Positions 1-8,226 of a DNA stretch of 17,252 nucleotides are shown here, in pieces (position 1 is the first letter of the stretch; the number at the start of each line of letters is the position of its first letter). Origin of the DNA: Caulobacteraceae bacterium (GTDB lineage: Bacteria; Pseudomonadota; Alphaproteobacteria; Caulobacterales; Caulobacteraceae); assembly GCA_004144935.1 (NCBI GenBank), contig SDZP01000032.1, positions 1-17,252 on the forward strand, written 5' to 3'. A program made the position numbers and the translations under genes. The notes under the pieces are model-generated. The model did no database searches and was not told the DNA's origin. It worked only from the letters and a program-made list of their open reading frames with translations.

Positions 1-18
1 CTTTCAGACCCCCCCGAC

Positions 19-157
19 CCGCTCATCCCGGCGAATGCCGGGACCCATTTCGTAAAGCTCGATGTCCGGCAATCAGGCGCCCAGAATCTGTCCGGAGACA
101 GGCCTTGATGGGCCAGCGCCCTATGAAATGGGTCCCGGCATTCGCCGGGATGAGCGG
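19..157. repeat. REPIN-like paired palindrome, copy 1
   Basis: Two 36-nt arms (19-54 and 122-157) lie in inverted orientation around a 67-nt spacer and match at 35 of 36 positions. Each arm contains its own hairpin with a 6-bp stem (CCCGGC/GCCGGG) and a GAAT loop (27-42 in the left arm). The same unit recurs at 5377-5516. The right arm begins 17 bases beyond the stop codon of the leftward small lipoprotein gene, so it could end or stabilise that transcript. Paired inverted REP sequences of this type are known as REPINs and are thought to be mobilised by RAYT transposases. No RAYT gene is present here. Bases 1-18 hold nothing recognisable. Confidence 0.85.
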
Positions 158-174
158 AAGAAGGTGCAACAGCC

Positions 175-309
175 CTAACGCTGAACGGGCGCGAGATCCG
201 ACCGCACCCCGCCGTCCGCCGCGACGTAGCTGGCCGTGCCGCAGCCGGAGAGGGCGGCGGCAAGCAGGACGGCGGCGCAGGCGGCGGCGTGGAGCGGGAG
301 CTTGCGCAT
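175..309 (-). CDS. small lipoprotein, 44 residues
   Basis: This short reading frame encodes 44 residues. It starts MRKLPLH, continues with a hydrophobic alanine/leucine stretch and reaches a lipobox L-S-G-C with the lipidated cysteine at residue 23. The mature part is only about 22 residues (CGTASYVAADGG and so on) and ends LAPVQR. An AAGGA-like ribosome site lies upstream (around 318-323). It starts 32 bases after the stop of the SIMPL lipoprotein gene on the same strand, so the two are probably co-transcribed. It would be anchored to a membrane facing the periplasm. Size and layout recall entericidin-like peptides, but I see no sequence match that supports that function. The signal peptide plus lipobox makes a real gene likely; its role is unknown. 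Confidence 0.6.
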   Translation of the reverse strand: MRKLPLHAAACAAVLLAAALSGCGTASYVAADGGVRSDLAPVQR

Positions 310-341
310 GGGTTGGTGTCCTTGATGGCGGGGTACGTTGG

Positions 342-1046
342 TCATTGGGTCAGGGCGAAGTCGACCCGCACGCTGACTTCGCGGGTGCTGACCCCGGCCT
401 GCACGGGCGGGGCCGGGGCGGCGACGCGGGCCTGGTTCATGACCATGTCGCCGTTCATCTCATAGGGCATCGGCGCACCCAAGCCGCCGCCGTCGCGGAT
501 GGCCAGCACCCGGCCGACCTTCAGGCCGGCGGCGCCGGCATAGGCGTCGGCCCGGGCGCGGGCCGCCTTGAAGGCGGCGGCGTAGGCGGCGTTGTCGCCC
601 TTTTCGGGATCGGAGATGCGCAGGTCGGGACCGGCGACGACATTGCCGCCCGCCTGGGTGACGGCGGCGACCGCCTCGCCGGCGCGGGCCATGTCGCGGA
701 TCCGCACCTCGACCAGGTTCTCGGCCCGGAACTGGCCGCGTTGCGGACCCCAGTCGATTCGCTGGATTGAGAGGTTGCGGGTCTGCAGGTCGTCGGCCTT
801 GACGCCCAGGGGCCCGAGCGCCTCGGTCAGCCGCTGCATGACCTTGGCGTTGGCCTCGCTGGCGGCGGCGGCGGTGGCGGCGGTGTTGTTGACGCCGACG
901 GTGATGCGGGCCTGGTCGGGCCGGGTTTCGGTGCGGCCGCTGGCCGCCACCTGCAGCAGGACCTCGCCGTCCTTGAGCCGGGGCCCGGCCCCCGGGTCGG
1001 CGCAGGCGGCCAGGGCCAGCAGGGGAATGAGGTAGAGTGCGCGCAT
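342..1046 (-). CDS. SIMPL-domain (DUF541/YggE-like) periplasmic lipoprotein
   Basis: A 234-residue protein. Residues 1-15 form a lipoprotein signal (MRALYLIPLLALAAC, lipobox L-A-A-C, lipidated Cys15). The rest matches the SIMPL/DUF541 fold: an early 'G..ET.PDQARITVGV' strand, a conserved 'LQTRNLSIQ' segment, a central 'AAFKAARARADAYAGAAGLKVGRVLAI' helix-strand, and a C-terminal 'REVSVRVDFAL' strand. E. coli YggE is the best-known relative and is linked to oxidative stress tolerance; the molecular role of the family is not settled. The start was chosen because a strong GGAGG ribosome site (1051-1055) precedes it and because it yields the lipobox. Longer upstream starts lack both. The gene diverges from the HAD phosphatase and leads a probable two-gene lipoprotein operon. 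Confidence 0.88.
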   Translation of the reverse strand: MRALYLIPLLALAACADPGAGPRLKDGEVLLQVAASGRTETRPDQARITVGVNNTAATAAAASEANAKVMQRLTEALGPLGVKADDLQTRNLSIQRIDWGPQRGQFRAENLVEVRIRDMARAGEAVAAVTQAGGNVVAGPDLRISDPEKGDNAAYAAAFKAARARADAYAGAAGLKVGRVLAIRDGGGLGAPMPYEMNGDMVMNQARVAAPAPPVQAGVSTREVSVRVDFALTQ

Positions 1047-1106
1047 GGAAACCTCCGTTACGCGCAGAGCCGCACGCAATTGCGGCGAAAGCACGAAATG
1101 GGGGTC

Positions 1107-1136
1107 TTGGCCGGTCTTGGCGACGCATCCTACATA
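1107..1136 (+). promoter_or_regulatory. candidate promoter for the HAD phosphatase
   Basis: In the 96-bp divergent gap, TTGGCC (1107-1112) and TACATA (1131-1136) are spaced 18 bases apart and would place the transcription start close to the ATG at 1143. That fits a leaderless message and the lack of any ribosome site. Leaderless and SD-less genes are common in Caulobacter. A 10-bp palindrome CGCAATTGCG sits at 1075-1084 between this and the opposite gene. This is a pattern match only. Confidence 0.25.
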
Positions 1137-1142
1137 CGGCCC

Positions 1143-1667
1143 ATGCCCGCCCCCTTCGCCGTGATCTTCGACCGCGACGGCGTCCTCAACGAGGACTACG
1201 GCTATGCCTTCGAGCCGGCCAAGCTGGTGTGGATTCCGGGCGCCAGGGCGGCGATCAAGCGGGTCAACGCCGCCGGCGGCCGGGTGATGGTGGCCACCAA
1301 CCAGTCGGGAATCGGCCGGGGCTACTACAGCGAAGCGCAGATGCACGGCTTTCATGCCGAGATGGAGCGGCAGCTGGCGGCCGACGGGGCCCATATCGAC
1401 CGCATCTACTTCTGCCCCTTCCACGAGGAGGCGGCCGAGGCGCGCTATCGCCAGGCCAATCATCCCGACCGCAAGCCCAACCCCGGCATGCTGCTGCGGG
1501 CGCTGGGCGACTTCGGCATCGATCCGGCCCGGGCGCTGATGATCGGCGACAAGCCGGCCGACATGCAGGCAGCCGGGGCGGCGGGGATCGACGGCTACCT
1601 GTATGAGGAAGGCGACCTGGAGGACTTCCTGCTGGACGCCGCCTCGCGCACGGGTTTGCCGCTGTAA
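1143..1667 (+). CDS. HAD-IIIA phosphatase, GmhB-like (heptose bisphosphate phosphatase family)
   Basis: A 174-residue cytoplasmic hydrolase of the GmhB/HisB-N type HAD-IIIA family. Motif I is FDRDGVLN, with nucleophile Asp10 and general acid Asp12. Motif II is TNQSG (52-56), motif III is Lys111 in RKPNPGML, and motif IV is GDKPAD (135-140). GmhB removes the C7 phosphate of D-glycero-D-manno-heptose 1,7-bisphosphate on the way to LPS core heptose. The family's zinc loop is only half present: CPFH (91-94) is there, but the second cysteine pair before RKP (CxCRKP in E. coli) is replaced by NHPD. Substrate is therefore less certain, and no other heptose gene is nearby. The start at 1143 was chosen because the HAD core begins right after it. 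There is no SD sequence. Confidence 0.85.
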   Translation: MPAPFAVIFDRDGVLNEDYGYAFEPAKLVWIPGARAAIKRVNAAGGRVMVATNQSGIGRGYYSEAQMHGFHAEMERQLAADGAHIDRIYFCPFHEEAAEARYRQANHPDRKPNPGMLLRALGDFGIDPARALMIGDKPADMQAAGAAGIDGYLYEEGDLEDFLLDAASRTGLPL

Positions 1668-1720
1668 CGCAAGCCTTGTGCTTCCTTCATGCGCGTTCGC
1701 GCGTTACGCAGGGACAATCT

Positions 1721-1734
1721 CGCCCCTTCGGGCG
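1721..1734 (+). other. small stem-loop ahead of the cystathionine beta-synthase gene
   Basis: CGCCC (1721-1725), loop CTTC, GGGCG (1730-1734) form a perfect 5-bp hairpin ending 16 bases before the start codon at 1751. There is no poly-T tract, so it is a poor terminator for the upstream HAD gene. If transcribed, it would lie in the leader of the cbs message. I could not match it to SAM or SAH riboswitch consensus patterns. Confidence 0.3.
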
Positions 1735-1750
1735 CTCATCGGATAGCCTT

Positions 1751-3133
<1,383 letters not shown>

Positions 3134-3135
3134 GA

Positions 3136-3290
3136 GCTCCCTTCCCCCTCGAGGGGGGAAGGGTTGGGGATGGGGGTGTTCGCGCTTACGTGTCGGGTTG
3201 ACCCGGACGGGGCGCGGCGCCCATCAGAGCCCCACTGGACACAACGGGGATACACCCCCACCCAACCCTCCCCCCTTGAGGGGGAGGGCT
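3136..3290. repeat. paired C/G-tract palindromes between cbs and the gamma-lyase gene
   Basis: Left arm about 3136-3179 and right arm about 3252-3290 are inverted copies of one unit: a CCTCCCCCTYRAGGGGGAGG-type hairpin followed by GGGTTGGG and GGGGGTGT. The spacer is about 72 bases. The left hairpin is CTTCCCCC-TCGA-GGGGGAAG (about 3141-3161). The layout is the same as the 19-157 and 5377-5516 elements (hairpin plus directional tail, two copies facing each other) but the sequence differs. It fills most of the cbs to gamma-lyase gap and may act as a partial terminator or RNA-stabilising structure. Confidence 0.75.
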
Positions 3291-3306
3291 TTTGATCGAG
3301 GCCTCC

Positions 3307-4479
3307 ATGACAACCGACGGCAAGAACCGCCTGGCCTTCGCCACCCGCACCATCCACGCCGGCCAGAGCCCCGACCCGACGACGGGCGCGGTGATGCCGC
3401 CGATCTACGCCACCAGCACCTACGCCCAGGAGAGCCCGGGGGTGCACAAGGGCTATGAATACGCCCGCAGCCAGAACCCGACCCGCTTCGCCTTCGAGCG
3501 CTGCATCGCCGACCTGGAAAGCGGCACGGCGGCCTTCGCCTTCGCCTCGGGCCTGGCCTGCGGGGCGACGGTGATGGAGATGCTGGACACCGGCTCGCAC
3601 GTCATCGCCACCGACGACATCTACGGCGGCAGCTACCGGCTGTTCGAGCGGGTCAAGAAGCGCTCGGCGGGGCTGGACTTCAGCTTCATCGACCTGACCG
3701 ACCTGGCGGCCATCGAGGCCGCCATCCGGCCCGAGACGAAGATGATCTGGGTGGAGACGCCGACCAATCCGACCCTGCGGCTGGTCGACCTGGAGGCGGT
3801 GGCGGCGATCGGCAAGAAGCACGGCCTGATCACCGTCGCCGACAACACCTTCGCCAGCCCCTACATCCAGCGGCCGCTGGAACTGGGCTTCGACATCGTC
3901 ACCCATTCGACGACCAAGTACCTGAACGGCCATTCCGACATGATCGGCGGCGTCGCCATCGTCGGCGACAACGCCGGGATCGCCGCCGAGCTGAAGTTCC
4001 TGCAGAACGCGGTCGGGGCCATCAGCGGGCCGTTCGACAGCTTCCTGGCCTTGCGGGGCCTCAAGACCCTCGCCCTGCGCATGCAGCGTCACTGCGAGAG
4101 CGGGCTGAGGATCGCGACCTGGCTGGAAAGCCATCCGGCGGTGTCGAAGGTCATCTATCCGGGACTGGCGTCACATCCGCAGCATGACCTGGCGAGGAAG
4201 CAGATGACCGGCGGCTTTGGCGGCATCATCTCGGTCGAGATCCAGGGCGGCCTGGCCGCCAGCCGCAAGGTGCTGGAGCGGACCCAGCTGTTCACCCTGG
4301 CGGAATCGCTGGGCGGGGTCGAAAGCCTGATCGAGCATCCGGCCATCATGACCCATGCCTCGATCCCGCCCGAGCAACGGGCGGCGCTGGGCATCACCGA
4401 CGGGCTTATTCGGCTTTCGGTCGGGATCGAAGATTGCGAAGACCTGATTTCCGACCTTGAGCAGGCCTTGGCGGACTAG
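3307..4479 (+). CDS. cystathionine gamma-lyase / gamma-synthase (Cys/Met metabolism PLP enzyme)
   Basis: A 390-residue fold-type I PLP enzyme, the family's usual length. Visible signatures are YEYARSQNPTR (50-60), the cofactor-binding region ASGLACG (80-86), ETPTNP (150-155), DNTFASP (179-185) and the PLP lysine Lys204 in HSTTKYLNGHSD. The C-terminal SLGGVESLIEHPA segment, with its glutamate, fits gamma-lyases and gamma-synthases better than beta-lyases. Next to cbs, the likely role is cleaving cystathionine to cysteine, 2-oxobutyrate and ammonia. Gamma-synthase activity cannot be excluded from sequence. GAGG at 3298-3301 lies five bases before the chosen ATG; a TTG at 3292 would add five residues. 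The last 74 bases overlap the convergent mscS gene. Confidence 0.9.
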   Translation: MTTDGKNRLAFATRTIHAGQSPDPTTGAVMPPIYATSTYAQESPGVHKGYEYARSQNPTRFAFERCIADLESGTAAFAFASGLACGATVMEMLDTGSHVIATDDIYGGSYRLFERVKKRSAGLDFSFIDLTDLAAIEAAIRPETKMIWVETPTNPTLRLVDLEAVAAIGKKHGLITVADNTFASPYIQRPLELGFDIVTHSTTKYLNGHSDMIGGVAIVGDNAGIAAELKFLQNAVGAISGPFDSFLALRGLKTLALRMQRHCESGLRIATWLESHPAVSKVIYPGLASHPQHDLARKQMTGGFGGIISVEIQGGLAASRKVLERTQLFTLAESLGGVESLIEHPAIMTHASIPPEQRAALGITDGLIRLSVGIEDCEDLISDLEQALAD

Positions 4480-5332
4480 GTTTCGGCAGGGCGGGCGGCG
4501 GCAGCGGCGCCTGCCCCGCCGCCAGCATGCGGGCGGCCAGCAGCAGGTCGGCCATCACCGCGGCATGGTCGTGCGGCATCGTCCAGACCCGCACCGCGCC
4601 CTCGACCCAGGCCTCGGCCATGCTGGTGATCTCCACCACCGGCTCGGCGTCGGTCATGATGCGGGGGTCGGCGGCGGCGCGGGTCTTGAGGGCGGCGATA
4701 TAGGCGGCCAGGTCGACGCTGATCGGGATGCGGAAGACGGCGTCGACGCGGCGGCGCTCATGGAAGCTCTTGTTGACGATGACGTCCCCGAACACCTTGC
4801 TGTTGGGGATGACGACCTTGAGGTTGTCGGCCGTGGTCAGCTCGGTGGTGAACAGGTCCAGCGCCCGCACCGTGCCGATGCGCCCCGCGGTCTCGATGAC
4901 GTCGCCGACGCGATAGGGCCGCAGGGCCAGGATCATCACCCCGGCCGCGACATTGCTCAGCGCCCCCTGCAGGGCCAGGCCCACCGCCAGCGAGGCGGCG
5001 CCCAGCACGGCGAGGATGGAGGTGGTCTTGACCCCCAGCTGCTGCAGCACCGCCACCAGGCCGACGATGATGACGATGTAGCGCACCGCCGAGCCGATGA
5101 AGGTCTGCAGGGTGGCGTCGGGCGGCGACTGCCGCGTCATCCGCCCCATGGCGCCCTTGGCGAAGGTCGACAGCCAGCGTGAGGCCCAGAGGGTGACCAG
5201 CAGGATGAGGGCGGCGACCGCCAGGTCGATGGCGATCTGGGTGCCGCGGTGCACCAGGTCGGCGGCCACCACCTCTTCGGCGCTGACCTTCGGAAGCAGG
5301 CGCGGGATGTCGGCGAGATTGAAGCTGCTCAT
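4406..5332 (-). CDS. small-conductance mechanosensitive channel (MscS family), copy 1
   Basis: A 308-residue inner-membrane channel with the three-helix E. coli MscS layout: TM1 about 30-52, TM2 about 76-98, and pore helix TM3 about 103-137 (GAASLAVGLALQGALSN). The beta domain with RPYRVGDVIE and VIPNSKVFGDVI follows, then an alpha/beta cytosolic part. These channels open under membrane tension and release solutes on osmotic downshock. The tail after about residue 273 is proline- and arginine-rich (APLPPPALPKPSPPRP). Residues from about 285 onward are read antisense to the end of the gamma-lyase gene, so the tail may have been gained by loss of an earlier stop. A close paralogue lies just upstream on the same strand. 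Confidence 0.9.
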   Translation of the reverse strand: MSSFNLADIPRLLPKVSAEEVVAADLVHRGTQIAIDLAVAALILLVTLWASRWLSTFAKGAMGRMTRQSPPDATLQTFIGSAVRYIVIIVGLVAVLQQLGVKTTSILAVLGAASLAVGLALQGALSNVAAGVMILALRPYRVGDVIETAGRIGTVRALDLFTTELTTADNLKVVIPNSKVFGDVIVNKSFHERRRVDAVFRIPISVDLAAYIAALKTRAAADPRIMTDAEPVVEITSMAEAWVEGAVRVWTMPHDHAAVMADLLLAARMLAAGQAPLPPPALPKPSPPRPAQGRKSGLRNLRSRPKAE

Positions 5333-5376
5333 GGGTTTTTCTAGCGCGAATCGTTGGACTTTTTAGCCCCCAAGTT

Positions 5377-5516
5377 CCGCTCATCCCGGCGAATGCCGGG
5401 ACCCATTTCGTAGGGCTCGGTTCAACATCTGGGGCGCAAAGCGATGCCGGCCCGGTGTTCACCGGCAATGCGCGGCGCTCTATGAAATGGGTCCCGGCAT
5501 TCGCCGGGAGGAGCGG
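5377..5516. repeat. REPIN-like paired palindrome, copy 2
   Basis: The left arm (5377-5412) is identical over 36 bases to the left arm of the 19-157 element. The right arm (5481-5516) differs from that element's right arm at one position. The spacer is 68 bases against 67 in copy 1, and both spacers begin with a GGCTCG/AGCTCG-like segment and end near GCGCYC. This indicates that the whole unit of about 140 bases is the mobile or amplified element. It fills most of the gap between the two mscS genes. The right arm ends six bases beyond the stop codon of the upstream mscS gene, where it could act as a terminator or an mRNA 3' stabiliser. Confidence 0.87.
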
Positions 5517-5522
5517 ATCAAT

Positions 5523-6500
5523 CTACTCGTCCGCCGGTCCCGACTGCTCGGCGGTGGCGGTTTCGTCCGGACCGCCCGGATCGTCGAGGGCGGCGGTCTT
5601 GCGGCTGACGGTGCGGCGGCGCTTGGGCGGCTTTTCCAGCCCGACCTGGTGCGGGTAGGGGATACTGATCCCGGCGTCGTCGAAGGCCTCCTTGATGGCC
5701 TTGTGCAGGTCGTAGTGGACGTTCCAGTAGTCGGCCTGCTTGGCCCAGGTGCGCAGGGTCAGGGTCACCGAGGAGTCGGCATAGCCGGTGCAGCGGGCCC
5801 AGGGTTCCGGATCGTGCAGCACGCGCGGATCGGCGTTCGCGACGCCGAGCATGATCTCCAGCGCCTCGCCGATATCGTCGTCGTAGTCGATGCCGACCAC
5901 CACCTCCGAACGCCGCGTCCGGGGGGCCGAGTAGTTGGTGATCATCTCGCCGAACACCTTGCCGTTGGGCATGATCACCTTCAGCCCGTCGAGGGTGACC
6001 AGCTCGGTGGTGAACAGGTCCAGCGCCTTGACCTTGCCCTTCTGGCCATTGACCTCGACCAGTTCCCCGGCCCGGTAGGGGCGCAGGATCAGCAGCATGA
6101 CGCCGGCGGCGACATTGCTCAGCGCCCCCTGCATGGCCAGGCCGACCGCCAGCGAGGCGGCGCCCAGCACCGCCAGGATCGAGGTGGTCTTGATGCCCAG
6201 CTGCTGCAGCACGGCGATCAGGCCGATGATAATGATGACATAGCGGACGATGGAACTGACGAAGGCCTGCAGGGCCACATCGCCGTGATTCTTGGCCTGG
6301 ATCCTGGCCATGGCGTTATGCGCCGCCTTCGAGGCCCACTTGGCGATCCAGAAGGTGAAGGCCAGGATCGCGATGGCGACGATCAGGCTCAGGCCCAGCT
6401 GCGCCCCCTTGTCGAGCAGGGAGGCGGTGGCCAGTTCGCCGGCCTGGGTCTGCACTTTGGGAAGGACGTTGGGGATTTTGCTCGGGTCGATAACGGCCAT
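5523..6500 (-). CDS. small-conductance mechanosensitive channel (MscS family), copy 2
   Basis: A 325-residue MscS-type channel with TM1 about 33-55, TM2 about 78-100 and TM3 about 105-139 (GAASLAVGLAMQGALSN). It then has RPYRAGELVEV and IMPNGKVFGEMI in the beta domain and a cytosolic domain to about 288. The C-terminal tail (about 289-325) is charged and disordered-looking (KPPKRRRTVSRK, then acidic). The pore region is almost identical to that of the downstream paralogue, and even the DNA there matches at 97 of 104 positions, while the cytosolic parts have diverged. The ATG at 6498-6500 gives the usual N-terminus; only a weak GGAA-type ribosome site is seen. It is divergent from the sugar aminotransferase. 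Confidence 0.92.
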   Translation of the reverse strand: MAVIDPSKIPNVLPKVQTQAGELATASLLDKGAQLGLSLIVAIAILAFTFWIAKWASKAAHNAMARIQAKNHGDVALQAFVSSIVRYVIIIIGLIAVLQQLGIKTTSILAVLGAASLAVGLAMQGALSNVAAGVMLLILRPYRAGELVEVNGQKGKVKALDLFTTELVTLDGLKVIMPNGKVFGEMITNYSAPRTRRSEVVVGIDYDDDIGEALEIMLGVANADPRVLHDPEPWARCTGYADSSVTLTLRTWAKQADYWNVHYDLHKAIKEAFDDAGISIPYPHQVGLEKPPKRRRTVSRKTAALDDPGGPDETATAEQSGPADE

Positions 6501-6635
6501 AAGGTTCCGGTCGTTGTTACGCTCCCCGCTGCCTAACGGGCCGATGGGAGTGGCGTTCCCGGAACGATGCGGGGAAACATCCGGTTACAGCCTTTGTCTC
6601 GTACTCTTCCCCTCACAGGCGTAAGGGCCCGCCCC

Positions 6636-7796
6636 ATGAGCATCGCCTTCATCGACCTCGCCGCGCAGCAGCGCCGGATCCGCGACCGCATCGACGCCGG
6701 CATCGCCCGCGTCCTCGACCACGGCGCCTATGTGATGGGCCCGGAAGTGCGCCAGTTCGAGGCCGAGCTGGCCGCCTTCGGCCAGGCCCCGCTGGCCCTC
6801 AGCTGCGCCAACGGCACCGACGCCATCGCCCTGCCGCTGATGGCCTGGGGCGTCGGCGAGGGCGACGCGGTCTTCTGCCCGAGCTTCACCTTCGCCGCGA
6901 CGCCGGAGGTGGTGCCGTGGACCAACGCCACCCCGGTGTTCGTCGATGTGCTGCCGGATACCTACAACATGGACCCGGCCCACCTCGAGGCGGCGATCCA
7001 GGCGACCAAGGCCGAGGGCCGGCTGCGCCCCGCCGTGGTCATCGCCGTCGACCTGTTCGGCCAGCCGGCCGACTATCCGGCGATCCGCGCCGTCTGCGAC
7101 CGCCATGGCCTCAAACTGATCAGCGACAGCGCCCAGGGTTTCGGCTGCACCCTGAACGGTCATCATCCCATCCACTGGGCCGACGTCGCCACCACCAGCT
7201 TCTTCCCGGCCAAGCCGCTCGGCTGCTACGGCGACGGCGGGGCGGTGATCGTCAAGGACCAGGAGCTCTGGGACCTGATGGACAGCTACCGCGTCCACGG
7301 CAAGGCGGTCGCGCCCGACCTGATCGGCCGCACCTTCGAGCACGAGACCAAATACCTCAACACCCGCATCGGCATGAACAGCCGGCTGGACAGCATCCAG
7401 GCCGCCATCCTGATCGAGAAGCTGGCCATCTTCCCGGACGAGATCGAGCTGCGCCAGGTCGTGGCCGACCGCTACGCCAAAGGACTGGCCGGATCGGTGA
7501 CGGCGACCCCGAAGGTCATCGACGGCGGCGTCTCGGTCTGGGCCCAGTACGTCATCGAACACGCCAACCGCGACGGCCTCGCCGCCCACCTGAAGACGCA
7601 AGGCGTGCCGACCGCCGTCTACTACCCGGTGCCGATGCATGTGCAGGCCCCCTACGCCCACTTCCCGCAAGGCCCCGGCGGCCTGCCGGTGACCGAGGCC
7701 CTGGCCGAGACGGTGCTGGCCTTGCCGATGCACCCCTACATGGACGAGGCCGTCCAGCGGCAGATCATCGACGCGGTGAAGGGCTTCAACGGCTGA
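6636..7796 (+). CDS. DegT/DnrJ/EryC1/StrS sugar aminotransferase, WbpE-like
   Basis: A 386-residue PLP aminotransferase that acts on nucleotide-linked keto-sugars. Family signatures are FIDLAAQ at the N-terminus, CANGTDAI (58-65), PSFTFAAT (82-89), SDSAQGFG (163-170) with the pyridine-contacting Asp164, and the PLP lysine Lys193 in SFFPAKPLGCYGDGGA. The SFFPxKPLGCYGDGGA loop and the FIDL start resemble WbpE/WlbC, which aminate UDP-2-acetamido-3-keto-glucuronate for surface polysaccharide. That specificity is inferred, because no partner sugar genes lie nearby. The start at 6636 follows AAGGG (6623-6627) by eight bases. The gene ends three bases before the stop codon of the convergent DUF302 gene. 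Confidence 0.9.
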   Translation: MSIAFIDLAAQQRRIRDRIDAGIARVLDHGAYVMGPEVRQFEAELAAFGQAPLALSCANGTDAIALPLMAWGVGEGDAVFCPSFTFAATPEVVPWTNATPVFVDVLPDTYNMDPAHLEAAIQATKAEGRLRPAVVIAVDLFGQPADYPAIRAVCDRHGLKLISDSAQGFGCTLNGHHPIHWADVATTSFFPAKPLGCYGDGGAVIVKDQELWDLMDSYRVHGKAVAPDLIGRTFEHETKYLNTRIGMNSRLDSIQAAILIEKLAIFPDEIELRQVVADRYAKGLAGSVTATPKVIDGGVSVWAQYVIEHANRDGLAAHLKTQGVPTAVYYPVPMHVQAPYAHFPQGPGGLPVTEALAETVLALPMHPYMDEAVQRQIIDAVKGFNG

Positions 7797-7799
7797 CGG

Positions 7800-8183
7800 T
7801 CAGATATCGGCCAAGGCCTCGGACAGGGCTTGGCCAACCGCCGTGGCATGCTGCTGCAGCACCGGGTTGTCGATGGACATCATTGAGGCCGCCGGATCGA
7901 TGGCCGCGACCTCGACCCCGGCGTCTGTCTGCTGAACGATCACGTTGCATGGCAGCATGACCCCGACGTGTGGCTCCAGCTTCAGGGCCTCGTGGGCCAT
8001 GGTCGGATTGCAGGCTCCGAGGATGCGGTAAGGCCGGAAGTCCTGGCCGATCTTGGTCTTCAAGGTGGCCTGGACATCGATGTCGGTCAGCACCCCGAAG
8101 CCGTGCTTCTGCAGGGCCGCGCGGGTCCGCTCGATCACCGTCTCGAAGGAGTCCTGGAAGGTGCGGGCGTTGTAGTAGGTCAT
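7800..8183 (-). CDS. DUF302 family protein in the persulfide locus
   Basis: A 127-residue soluble protein with the DUF302 pattern: an N-terminal 'DSFETVIERTRAALQKHGFGVLTDIDV' half, a conserved ILGACNP motif (55-60, Cys58), and EPHVGVMLPCNVIV (70-83, Cys79). The two cysteines in those conserved turns are the only ones in the protein. DUF302 has no settled biochemical role. It lies 43 bases downstream of the Blh-type dioxygenase gene on the same strand, so it is probably co-transcribed from the BigR-controlled promoter. A sulfur- or redox-related role is my inference from that position. An AAGGAAA ribosome site precedes the start. An upstream ATG at 8261 would overlap the dioxygenase gene and adds non-conserved residues, so it was rejected. 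Confidence 0.88.
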   Translation of the reverse strand: MTYYNARTFQDSFETVIERTRAALQKHGFGVLTDIDVQATLKTKIGQDFRPYRILGACNPTMAHEALKLEPHVGVMLPCNVIVQQTDAGVEVAAIDPAASMMSIDNPVLQQHATAVGQALSEALADI

Positions 8184-8226
8184 GGCAATTTCCTTTGCGG
8201 TGTCGCCGGATGCGAACGAACAGGCT

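Noticed and set aside
19..157. CRISPR-like repeat and spacer pattern
   Set aside because: The 36-nt units face each other (inverted, only two per site) and are not tandem direct repeats; no cas genes are present.
105..770. + strand frame starting MMGQRPMKWVPAFAGMSG
   Set aside because: The WVPAFAGM peptide is the translation of the palindromic repeat at 122-157, a frequent source of false genes; the rest is antisense to the SIMPL lipoprotein gene.
1668..1750. SAM or SAH riboswitch ahead of cbs
   Set aside because: The leader is short and contains only one 5-bp hairpin; I could not find the conserved core of SAM-II, SAM/SAH or SAH riboswitches.
5487..6536. 349-residue open frame on the + strand across mscS copy 2
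   Set aside because: It is antisense to a textbook MscS channel, and it begins inside the REPIN-like repeat.
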